Positions 24,034-32,300 of a stretch of 64,000 nucleotides of DNA are shown piece after piece. How positions within the stretch are numbered: the stretch's first letter is position 1; every line of letters starts with the position of its first letter. Source of the stretch: Palaemon carinicauda (taxonomy: Eukaryota > Arthropoda > Malacostraca > Decapoda > Palaemonidae); the NCBI RefSeq assembly GCF_036898095.1, contig NC_090728.1, forward strand, positions 85,845,789 to 85,909,788, read 5' to 3'. The notes beneath the pieces are model-generated. The model saw only the letters and a list, made by a program, of their open reading frames with translations, had not been told where the DNA came from and did not search any database. The translations under genes were made by a program, and so were the position numbers.

Positions 24034-26404
24034 TACCTCTTACACAAGGCTTACAATTGTTACCCAACCCCAAGGTACTAGTTGATGCATATTAGCACAA
24101 GGAGTTAAGCTTACTATTGACATAAATAGTCATGCTCCAATCAGCAAAAGGAGGTAGCATAAACGATATCACAACTGGTCTTCTGCATGGTGCTTAAGAT
24201 TGGTCTGGGTAGGACTACTACCTGCAACTGTTGAAACAGTGGTGGCTGTCACACCAGGATCACTATCACTAGAAGACCCCGAAGGCACTGGTCAGTGTAC
24301 AAGGTCCATATTGGCATGAGGAGGTAGTGTGAACAAGTCCCTATTGGTCTACCATTTGTTGCTGGAGATTGATCTGGGTGGGACTGTTCACCTGCAACTG
24401 ACCTCAAAAGAAGTAGTTGCACACTAAGTTCCTTATACTGTCTTACTATTATTATTACTAGCTAAGTTACAACCCTAATTGGAAAAGCAAGATGCTATAA
24501 GCTCAAGGGCCCCAACAAGGTAAAATAGACCAGTGAGGAAAGGAAACAAGGAAATAAATAAACTAAAGGAGAAGTAATAAACAATCAATATAAAATATTT
24601 AAGAACAGTAACATTAAAATAGATCTTTCATTTATAAACTACAGTATAAAAGCTTAGAAAAACAAGAGGAAGCAAAATAAGATAGAATAGTGTGCCTTTA
24701 TGTACCCTCCAGCAAGAGAGCTCTACAGTGGAAGACCATAGCATGCTAAGGGAGTAAAAAAAGCCTCTGAAGTTACAAAAGAGACAGGAAAAGTGGGCCA
24801 GGACTAAGGTGGTATGTGTCCCAATGGCTCATACTCCAGTTGATTAACTTGGCTGGATCCAGTTAGCAAGTGAGTGCTGTTACCATTCCCTCATAAAGTA
24901 GGAGAGCAAAAAAACTTTCAGGCTCTTCCACAAGACTACACTTTTCTATGTCCTACAAGAGAACAGGAGGAAGGAGGAGCTGGTAGGGAGAGAGCAAACT
25001 CTCTTTTCCTTCCCCTTGCTAACCAAACTTCCTTGTTGCTACAAATATTGAACAATACTGACAGCACTACCTCAAAGGCAGAAGCTACAAGAGCTTCCTT
25101 TATAGTAACACAAACCACTACACTAGGGGTTTTGTCATAAGGGGAGCAGTGGGAACACTCACTGAAGCATGCACTGGCACCAACTACATTGCACTACACA
25201 GAGGTCACCACATGGGAACATACTGGCAGTGCCTAGTGAGTCAGTCAGGACAAAAAGGTCTTCACTATCGGACACATGTGTAAAGGGGTTACTGTACTCA
25301 TTCTAAACCAAGCAAATCCATCCCAAGGAATGGATAATACTATGGCACAAGCAGTGATGATCCAACCGTAGTACACTAAATGGGTAGGAGTATTGACTAC
25401 ACTTTGCCCTTCATAACTGATACACAATACATGAGGATCCACAATTTAGAAAAAAAGAAAAATCACATTTTACCTTTCGGTGTGCTTCTGCTGTCGAGAG
25501 GGAGCACTCAAAAAAAGGTAAGATAAAAAAAGATCCGATTGTGAAAGACAGCAGCAACAGTAAGTCCATATTGGTTGCCATCAAAGTGGGAAAAAAAAAA
25601 TAGTAAGTGACAGGCAGTTAGGAGGGGTTCCCCTTGCACCACTTGTTGTTAACAAACTCCCTTGTTAATGATTAAACAGCCATTCCAGCTTTCTCTGAAG
25701 TCATCTAATATCTTAAAGGATAAAAGGTTTATAAACATGTAGGAATAAAGTCGTATTGGCACAACAGTTGCATTCAGAGTGCAAAATCAAACAAGTTTAT
25801 TTTGGCAACAAATAAAAATTTTAATTTTGTATTTCTAAACCAATTTATGTAGATTTATAATCATTCAATAATGTTCTAAAAATTTAATAACAATTAAGAT
25901 GAATTAAAGGTGGACTAAGTTAAGCTTCAAAAACTTGGGTAAACCCTTGGGTTAAAAACTTTTAATATTTCAGCACATGGGTTTAATACACTGGGTTGCC
26001 CAGAAATTAGTCCATATTAACAGGGTTACACTGTACTATTGTATGCTATTACCTTGGCACAAGCTTTCTGCATTAGTCTGTATGTATGTCAGAAATGTTT
26101 AAAAAACATTTGACTCCCCATCAGATGGACCATTTTGAAAACCTATGACAACATTCAAGTTTACTTATTTTACAGAAAATTAAAGGAAATCTTTCCTCTT
26201 CATGAAACCTTAACAAAAAATTACAAAAAAATCAACAGCTCTCAAAAACCTCATTAAAACAAAGTATGACTGTAGGAGATGAATGATTTTATATACAACA
26301 GAATGAAAAATTATGAAATGAGTCCTGTTAATCAGTATAACTACAATGAGATGAAAATATGTTACAATGAATGAAATTCTCCAATTAAATGTCTGTAACA
26401 GCTA
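24034..26404. other. Interval with degenerate repeats, no supported gene
   Basis: It contains a diverged tandem duplication of about 180 bp (24100-24420; shared words gtctgggtaggactact and atctgggtgggactgtt, each followed by cctgcaactg), a TTATTATT-tailed interspersed repeat (24440-24740), and AT-rich DNA. Small ORFs at 24874-25140 and 25245-25442 show no domain. Confidence 0.45.
24440..24740 (-). repeat. Truncated interspersed repeat with an ATT tail
   Basis: It starts with tactattattattactagct and continues with aattggaaaagcaagatgct, ataagctcaagggccccaac and agaatagtgtgccttta. The (ATT)n at one edge suggests the 3' tail of a reverse-transcribed element lying on the minus strand. It resembles a repeat I associate with decapod genomes, but this is from memory and was not checked. 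Confidence 0.4.
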
Positions 26405-27082
26405 TTAGGAAACTTTGTATTCTTCAGAGTATATTCTTCTGTATTTGTCTTCACTAACAGGAGCAATTTTATTTTCATCACACCATGGCACATAGTAATC
26501 CCGATACATTTTTTTCAATGTCATGTTGCGGTTGATAAATGCTTCAATGTGCTGCCGTGCTCCTCGGAGACTTTGCTCTGTATATTTATTAGGACGATTA
26601 GCATGTTTACCTCGTTGGTCTGGTTTTGGAAGTAAATTACCTTCTTTCATTTGTTTCATGAGATTTCCAATTCTTCCTCTACTATTTTGTAGTCCATGCA
26701 CACCCATAAACATTTCTTTGCAAACTTCAACATGTTTTCCACGCACTTTACACCAATAAGTAAATGTATACGTCCTTCTGTTTGATCCTTTTACATAGTG
26801 ACGGCTAACAGGTTTAATAGAAATATTTCCATACAAATACACATTTTGTTCATCAAAATTGCCCATATCCCAAAATGATGAGAATATTTCATCTGCTCCA
26901 TGTTCAATTTTTGACCAACATTTCTTTTTGCAATTACAAGGTGGACCCATGGCTCGACCACGCACTTCCTTACCCGTAGCGCGGGATACATAAGGTCTTC
27001 CTTGATCTCGAAAGAACTTCTGGTGAGTTTTCTTGTGAAGCTCATTGGGAATAGACTCTTTCTCGCGTTGAATTCGTGGTAC
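26405..27082 (-). CDS. Exon of an uncharacterised Cys-rich arthropod protein family, possibly transposon-derived
   Basis: An open frame of 225 codons ends at a stop at 26405. Its 5' edge coincides with an acceptor (atggcag before GTACCACG, codon phase 0). There is no ATG nearby, so it is probably an internal or last exon. Visible parts are a basic N-terminus, GPPCNCKKKCW (Cys cluster), IFSSFWDMGNFDEQNVY, a central basic block with VEVCKEMFMGVHG, and a C-terminal RQHIEAFI...MYRDYYVPWC...VSEDKYRRIYSEEY segment. This order resembles a large family of uncharacterised arthropod proteins (PC.C..KC, IF..FW, VC...F, MY..Y, VS...Y), many of which I believe are transposon-associated. No catalytic triad is visible. 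The frame is uninterrupted, unlike nearby repeats, which suggests recent origin or selection. Confidence 0.55.
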   Translation of the reverse strand, partial: VPRIQREKESIPNELHKKTHQKFFRDQGRPYVSRATGKEVRGRAMGPPCNCKKKCWSKIEHGADEIFSSFWDMGNFDEQNVYLYGNISIKPVSRHYVKGSNRRTYTFTYWCKVRGKHVEVCKEMFMGVHGLQNSRGRIGNLMKQMKEGNLLPKPDQRGKHANRPNKYTEQSLRGARQHIEAFINRNMTLKKMYRDYYVPWCDENKIAPVSEDKYRRIYSEEYKVS

Positions 27083-28636
27083 CTGCCATAATACAGACAC
27101 TACACTTGAAAATTTTTATACATAACATTATGAATAAATGAACCTTTTAAAAAGGAAATTTTATTAGTCACATAAATCTTATACATCATTATATTTCATT
27201 AATAGATAAAAAAAAAAAAAACTGTATAAGAGTAAATTAATAAATTAAAACAACCAACAGAAAGCCAGTAAAGTTTTCTATACTTGGAATTTCTAGAAAA
27301 AAAATCAAACTTTTTAAATACTGTAGCTTATATTTTTCATAGCTTTACAAACCAAAGTCCTTTATAATTAAGGATATTGTTTCAGTGCAAGCTGGAGATG
27401 GTCGTTAAATCTTGCATAATGAGCAATTATCCAGCTGGTGAGGGTACGGGGTGAGCAGTCCCAACCCTTTCCCCAGCTGGAGAACTTCACTTTTAACCTT
27501 TTGGCTTAGGACTGAGAGGCATGGTTGAAGAGGAAAGTTGGATTAAAAGACTTAAATATAAATTGCTAGGAAAAATACAAAATACCTTTAAAATTTGTAA
27601 TTTGTAATTTGTTTCTGTGCAGCATACAAACACTTGTCCTGCTTGATGGATTGAAAGTCCCCTTAAAACCTAACTGGATGGTTAATTTTCTTACCTGGAA
27701 GTGACAACTGCTTGACCTGTACAGAGCTAAGCGGTGACCCTAGCAACCTCCTATCTACCTTTCATAGGGATGAAAGACCGATAGGGCCTGACCTGTACAT
27801 GGGTACACGTACTCAATCAAAATAGAGAGACCCTTTCTTCTAAGGGGATATCAGTTTGTAAAGATATATTTATCATGATGATCAATGGGTTGGTATAAAT
27901 TGAGAGTGATGCTTCTTTTGATATAAAGAATAGAGCTCCAAATTGTAACTTACGAGCCCGTAATGATTTGACTTAGTCCTCGAGAGGGGGGAGGGGGGGG
28001 GGGGGGCATATGAATGAAGGAGAAGAGAGAGTCAATTTTACCATTCCAGACTTGCATCTACACATTATCATGCACAAGATGCATTCTGTCCCATGTGTGA
28101 GCTGGACTGGTTACACAACTACTTGAGTAGCAATCATAAGACTATGCATAAAAATGTCAAGGGACTTGTAGGTATACTCCTGTAATTAAAATTTAGTCCA
28201 TGAAGGTAGTCTAGACTATGGCCTTCAGCACTTGGCCTACTGACAGGTTTATCTTGAAAGCTTGTGTGGGGACAATAACCCTGATTTTGTGAGCTTGGGT
28301 CCTAGCTGGTACCTTGACCCTTTCTCATGGCATATGCTTTACAGATTGTCTCACAAAGCTAGAAAGCGACATGTTTCTTAACGGAGCCAGCTGGAATGCC
28401 GATAAACTATATAGGGGTATAGGAAGAAAAACACAAAATCCTGAAAAAATTCACTGAGCTTCGTATAGCAATGAAGAATAGGTATACAAAATGTTTTCTC
28501 CAAATTCCTCATACTTTCATAATTACGGGGTAATTAGTAAAAGTAACTCAATAAACCATAAACATTGTTCCCTACAAGAAAATGCAGTATTTCTTCTGTG
28601 ATCGTAAATTTTGAAAATTATTACATTTCAATGTAA
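27083..28636. other. Interval between the Cys-rich exon and E3, with a possible DIRS edge remnant
   Basis: Mostly AT-rich. Around 27565-27635 the string ggaaaaatacaaaatacctt followed by gtttctgtgcagcatacaaa resembles the ICR of E6 (58155-58225). Sequence at 27320-27350 resembles its reverse complement, so a solo left end plus ICR of a DIRS element may survive here. A poly(G) run lies at 27986-28006. No gene is supported. Confidence 0.4.
27986..28006. repeat. Poly(G) run
   Basis: About 20 G with one A interruption; a potential G-quadruplex or assembly-prone site. No associated gene. Confidence 0.85.
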
Positions 28637-28935
28637 AAAGGGATTTTGACGTAGGAAAAATCTATTTCTGGGCGAGGGACCTGTGCCGCTCAGTGAATAA
28701 GCTCCTATTAGCACTTATTCTTAGGTAATTTACTGCTAAATATACCAGAGAAAAAATGTAAAGGAGTGCTAGGTTAACTAGCTCGCTCACCTATTGGTGT
28801 CGGTATAAAATTGGGCGTATAATCCAGAGGTCCCGCACTATTTAGATTCATCCACGACAAAGACCCCAATAGAGGAGAGCCGTTCAACCTCACTCGGCAC
28901 CACCAACTCTGCATCCGCTCAGAACCCAACTCCTT
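28637..28935 (-). repeat. E3 left (3') inverted terminal repeat
   Basis: Inverse partner of 35824-36095, sharing for example agtgaataagctcctattag, gtaaaggagtgctaggttaa, cactatttagattcatccac and gcatccgctcagaa. The left copy has an outer extension of about 30 bases (AAAAGGGATTTTGACGTAGG onward) absent from the right copy. Confidence 0.93.
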
Positions 28936-28979
28936 AGCACCCAAAGTTTGGTGACTCCAAGGGAGAGGAGCTGGGAGGG

Positions 28980-29072
28980 TTCACTGGGCGGCACAGATCC
29001 CTAGCCCAGAAATAGATTTTTCCTACGTCAAAATCCCTTTTCTGGGCTTGAACCTGTGCCGGCCAGTGAATA
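28980..29072 (-). repeat. E3 internal complementary region (ICR)
   Basis: The left half (cactgggcggcacag, then gcccagaaatagatttttcc, then tacgtcaaaatccc) is the reverse complement of the left edge. The right half (ctgggcttgaacctgtgccg then gccagtgaat) is an exact reverse complement of the right edge. The junction falls at TTTT, matching an A-rich circle junction. Confidence 0.95.
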
Positions 29073-29391
29073 TATACAAGAGAAATGTCACCAAACTTGC
29101 AAAATAAAGGAAAAAACATAAACATAAGGGAAATACAAGTTGCTTTAATCAGAGATGAGTGCCAAAAACAGCTATAAGGGTATCTTAAAAAGAACATAAA
29201 TCCACTTGGTAGAACAATTGTCAAAAAAGGTAAGGTATAATAATGCCGTGAGTGATGATATATACAGATACTCAGAGGTCAAAAATGTACAAATATAGTA
29301 ATAGTAATCAGGTGCAAAACCAACGAATACAAATAGGGTATAAATGAGGCAGGTAAGGGGGAGATAAAATGACAAAGAATTAATATGAGAG

Positions 29392-31572
29392 TTACCTGGG
29401 GGTAACTACACTCCCTGCAGCTACTGTAGGAAATTTAAGGGCTTCCAAATGTTTAAGGTAGTGTTTCTTGAACACTGACGGTGATTTCCACCCTGTATAC
29501 CTAGAAAGGTCCGTAAAATTCATGTGGTGAAAAAAGTTCACCGAAGTAGCAACCGCTCTGATATCATGTGCAAGAGGAAAAGAGTCAGGGTTAGCTTGTT
29601 TAATAAAATACAAAATTTGTTGCCTGATCCCTTTAATGGTAATGGTACCGCCTTGTTCTCTAACGAATAGAGGCCCCGAGGAGTTAGAGGAGGTCCGGGA
29701 TAAATAAGACCTAAGAGTAGTAACAGGGCACAGAGACGGATCTTGCGTGAGGGGAACAATATTCCAGGAGGACCATCTGTTCTGAGGGTCTTCGTTCTTA
29801 GCTAAAAAGAATTTGTTAGGTGAAAGAAGGACCTCTCCCGGGTCTCTTGACAAAGCTGCCAGTTCAGAAATTCTTGCCCCGGAAGCCAAACTCACCAGGA
29901 AAAGTGTTTTCCTGAGAAGGGGAATGTAATCACAAGAATTGTTAATGGTATCAGAAGCCAATTTGAGTACATCATTAAGGAACCAGGTAACCGGGGTAGG
30001 ACGAGTAACCGGTTTCAGTCTGGCACAGGCTTTCGGAATTGAAGCTAACAAAGAGTCGGTTAAGTCTATGTTAAAACCCACTAGGAAGATCTTTTTCAAG
30101 GCAGATTTAATAGTGGTGATAGTATTGGCTGCCAGACCTGATTCTAATAAAGTTCTAAAGAAAGTGACTGTAAGGTTCAAGTTCATACAGTGTACGTCTG
30201 AGTCTATCAAAAATTTAGCCAACTTTTTAACCGCAGAATCATATTGGCGGATGGTGGAATCCCGTTTATCTGATTCTAGGAACAGGGTGTTTTGAGGATC
30301 GATATTGGCACCATGCATGGCCGCAAACTTCATGAAGTCCATAAAGTTAGGGCGCTCTGAATGTTTGAGAAAGCGTACACAACGCGTGTTTGTACTATCT
30401 GAGACAGAACCGGATTGGGTATCGGGTGAGGATGTAGTCTCAACTCTCGCAGGAGAGGGTACCAATTGCTCTTGGGCCAGTTGGGTGCGACCAAGGCTAC
30501 TCGTCCCTTGAAGGATCTCAGTTTGTCTAGGACTTTCAGTAAAAGATTCACCGGGGGAAAGAGATAAATCCTTTCCCAGATGTCCCAATTCTGTGACATG
30601 GCGTCTGTGGCGTAAGCCTGAGGGTCTAGATTGGGAGCCACATATACTCTCAATTTGTGGTTGGACTCCGTGGCGAAGAGGTCCACTTGGAGACCCGGAA
30701 CCCGAGAGAGAATCCACCGGAATGACTTTAGATCGAGTGACCATTCCGATTCTAGAGGGGAGGTCCGGGACAAGGCATCTGCCACTACGTTCCGGACTCC
30801 CGCCAGGTGGACAGCTGAAAGATGCCAACGGTTCGAGGCTGCTAGGGAGAATATGGCTACTAGAACATGGTTCAGAGGCCCTGATTTTGATCCGCCTCTG
30901 TTGAGGCAGCGGACCACCACTTCGCTGTCGAGAACCAGACGAAGGTGTTGTCTCTTGGGTGGAGCGAGACGTTTCAGGGTTAGAAGAACTGCCATGGCCT
31001 CCAGCACATTGATGTGAAATTGGCGGAATAAGGGAGACCAAAGACCTTGAACTTTCCTGAGCTGAGAATAGCCTCCCCAACCTGATAGGGATGCGTCCGT
31101 GTGAATGATTAACTTCGGAGGCGGAAATCGAAGGGGAACTGACTTTGACAGATTGTTGGCCCTTGTCCAAGGTAGAAGTCTTTCCCGGAGAATGGGAGGA
31201 AGGCGGACTTTCCTGTCCCGGAGCTTCCGGTTCGCCCTCGAACGCCAGACACGATTGATATCTTTCAATTTTGCCTTCAGAAGTAGATCCGTCACTGAAG
31301 CAAATTGAAGGGACCCTAGGATCCTCTCTTGGAGTCGTCTGGAACTTACTTTGTCTTTTAGAAAGCGTTTGGTGTTCCTTGCAATCTCTAACCTCTTGGG
31401 TTTGGGAAGACACAGAGTATGAGATATAAGATCCCATTGCAGGCCGAGCCATTGGAACTTTGATTTCGGAAGAAGACGGGACTTCTTGAAGTTGATCTGG
31501 AAGCCCAGAGATTGAAGGTATTGGATGACTCTGTGAGTGGCTTTTAGGCAATTTTGGGAGGTGTCTGACCAA
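29392..31572 (-). CDS. E3 tyrosine recombinase (YR) ORF
   Basis: This enzyme would integrate the circular DNA copy by tyrosine-recombinase strand exchange instead of a DDE integrase. The ORF is 726 codons. Its last 340 or so residues form the YR domain: an N-terminal core-binding part (IRQYDSAVKKLAKFL, KSALKKIFLVGF), then about Arg567 in LASGARISEL, His669-x-x-Arg672 in AHDIRAV, Trp in YTGWKS and nucleophile Tyr705 in FKKHYLK. The first 400 codons overlap pol in another frame and are Ser/Pro/Arg-rich with no known domain, so the true start is uncertain; translation may begin near 30480. The stop at 29392 lies about 320 bp before the ICR. All catalytic positions that can be judged are intact. 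Confidence 0.93.
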   Translation of the reverse strand: MVRHLPKLPKSHSQSHPIPSISGLPDQLQEVPSSSEIKVPMARPAMGSYISYSVSSQTQEVRDCKEHQTLSKRQSKFQTTPREDPRVPSICFSDGSTSEGKIERYQSCLAFEGEPEAPGQESPPSSHSPGKTSTLDKGQQSVKVSSPSISASEVNHSHGRIPIRLGRLFSAQESSRSLVSLIPPISHQCAGGHGSSSNPETSRSTQETTPSSGSRQRSGGPLPQQRRIKIRASEPCSSSHILPSSLEPLASFSCPPGGSPERSGRCLVPDLPSRIGMVTRSKVIPVDSLSGSGSPSGPLRHGVQPQIESICGSQSRPSGLRHRRHVTELGHLGKDLSLSPGESFTESPRQTEILQGTSSLGRTQLAQEQLVPSPARVETTSSPDTQSGSVSDSTNTRCVRFLKHSERPNFMDFMKFAAMHGANIDPQNTLFLESDKRDSTIRQYDSAVKKLAKFLIDSDVHCMNLNLTVTFFRTLLESGLAANTITTIKSALKKIFLVGFNIDLTDSLLASIPKACARLKPVTRPTPVTWFLNDVLKLASDTINNSCDYIPLLRKTLFLVSLASGARISELAALSRDPGEVLLSPNKFFLAKNEDPQNRWSSWNIVPLTQDPSLCPVTTLRSYLSRTSSNSSGPLFVREQGGTITIKGIRQQILYFIKQANPDSFPLAHDIRAVATSVNFFHHMNFTDLSRYTGWKSPSVFKKHYLKHLEALKFPTVAAGSVVTPR

Positions 31573-32300
31573 ATGAGCCAGTCGTCCAGATAGGCTACTA
31601 CTTGAATCCCTTGATTTCTGAGTTCCTGAACAGCAACTTCTGCTAACTTTGTGAAGATCCTTGGGGCGATGTTGAGCCTGAAAGGCATCACCTTGAAGGA
31701 GTAACTTTTGTCCCCTAGGCGGAAGCCTAGATACGGACGGAAGTGTCTCGCTATCGGGACGTGATAATAGGCGTCTGTAAGATCGATAGAGGTGGTGACG
31801 GCCCTACGGGGAAGTAAGGTCCGCACCTGCGAGACGGTAAGCATTCGAAACTTGTCGCATTGAATGGACAAGTTGAGAAGGGATAGGTCTAGAATCACTC
31901 TTCTCTTGTCCGAATCCTTCTTCGGGACACTGAACAGCCGACCCTGAAACTTCAGGTGTTTCGTTTCTTGTATGGCGTTCTTTTTTAACAGGTCCTGGAC
32001 AAATTCGACTAGGTCCGGAGTGGAATGTTGATGAAATCTGTTCGGAGGTGGAGGTCCTAGAATCCAACTCCAGCCCAGTCCCTTGGAGATGATACTGAAA
32101 GCCCAGGGACTGAACCTCCATTTGTTGCGGAAGGCATAAAGCCTCCCCCCTACCCGCTGCACCTCAGTATTGGTTTGAGGAGTTGCCTCCACGTCCGCCT
32201 CGGAAGTTCTTTCCCTTGCGAAAGAATCTACCTCTACCTCTGTTCTGGTCTGAACCACGGTGGTAGCCTCTACCTCTATTATAACTCTGGGAAGAGCCTT
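30330..32300 (-). CDS. E3 pol: reverse transcriptase, RNase H and Dam-like methyltransferase
   Basis: The open frame runs without a stop from 32549 to 30330 and overlaps the 3' end of gag (stop at 32299) by about 250 bp, so the start used is uncertain. From 32549 numbering, RT spans about residues 130-400: LKFQGRLFSVPKKDSDKRRV, VILDLSLLN, TSIDLTDAYYHVP and YLDDW (Tyr320) with both Asp present. RNase H spans about 470-610: IHTDAS (Asp485), NVLEAMAVL, LVLDSEV, NVVADALSR. The C-terminal Dam-like domain contains VDLFATESN, MSQNWDIWE, YLFPPVNLL and LVAPNWPKSNWYPL. In DIRS elements this domain is conserved, but its job is unknown. Everything needed for reverse transcription appears intact. Confidence 0.93.
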   Translation of the reverse strand, partial: KALPRVIIEVEATTVVQTRTEVEVDSFARERTSEADVEATPQTNTEVQRVGGRLYAFRNKWRFSPWAFSIISKGLGWSWILGPPPPNRFHQHSTPDLVEFVQDLLKKNAIQETKHLKFQGRLFSVPKKDSDKRRVILDLSLLNLSIQCDKFRMLTVSQVRTLLPRRAVTTSIDLTDAYYHVPIARHFRPYLGFRLGDKSYSFKVMPFRLNIAPRIFTKLAEVAVQELRNQGIQVVAYLDDWLIWSDTSQNCLKATHRVIQYLQSLGFQINFKKSRLLPKSKFQWLGLQWDLISHTLCLPKPKRLEIARNTKRFLKDKVSSRRLQERILGSLQFASVTDLLLKAKLKDINRVWRSRANRKLRDRKVRLPPILRERLLPWTRANNLSKSVPLRFPPPKLIIHTDASLSGWGGYSQLRKVQGLWSPLFRQFHINVLEAMAVLLTLKRLAPPKRQHLRLVLDSEVVVRCLNRGGSKSGPLNHVLVAIFSLAASNRWHLSAVHLAGVRNVVADALSRTSPLESEWSLDLKSFRWILSRVPGLQVDLFATESNHKLRVYVAPNLDPQAYATDAMSQNWDIWERIYLFPPVNLLLKVLDKLRSFKGRVALVAPNWPKSNWYPLLRELRLHPHPIPNPVLSQIVQTRVVYAFSNIQSALTLWTS

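Noticed and set aside
30593..31308. Plus-strand ORFs opposite the E3 pol gene
   Set aside because: They are antisense shadows of RNase H and RT; no domain and no conservation in other copies.
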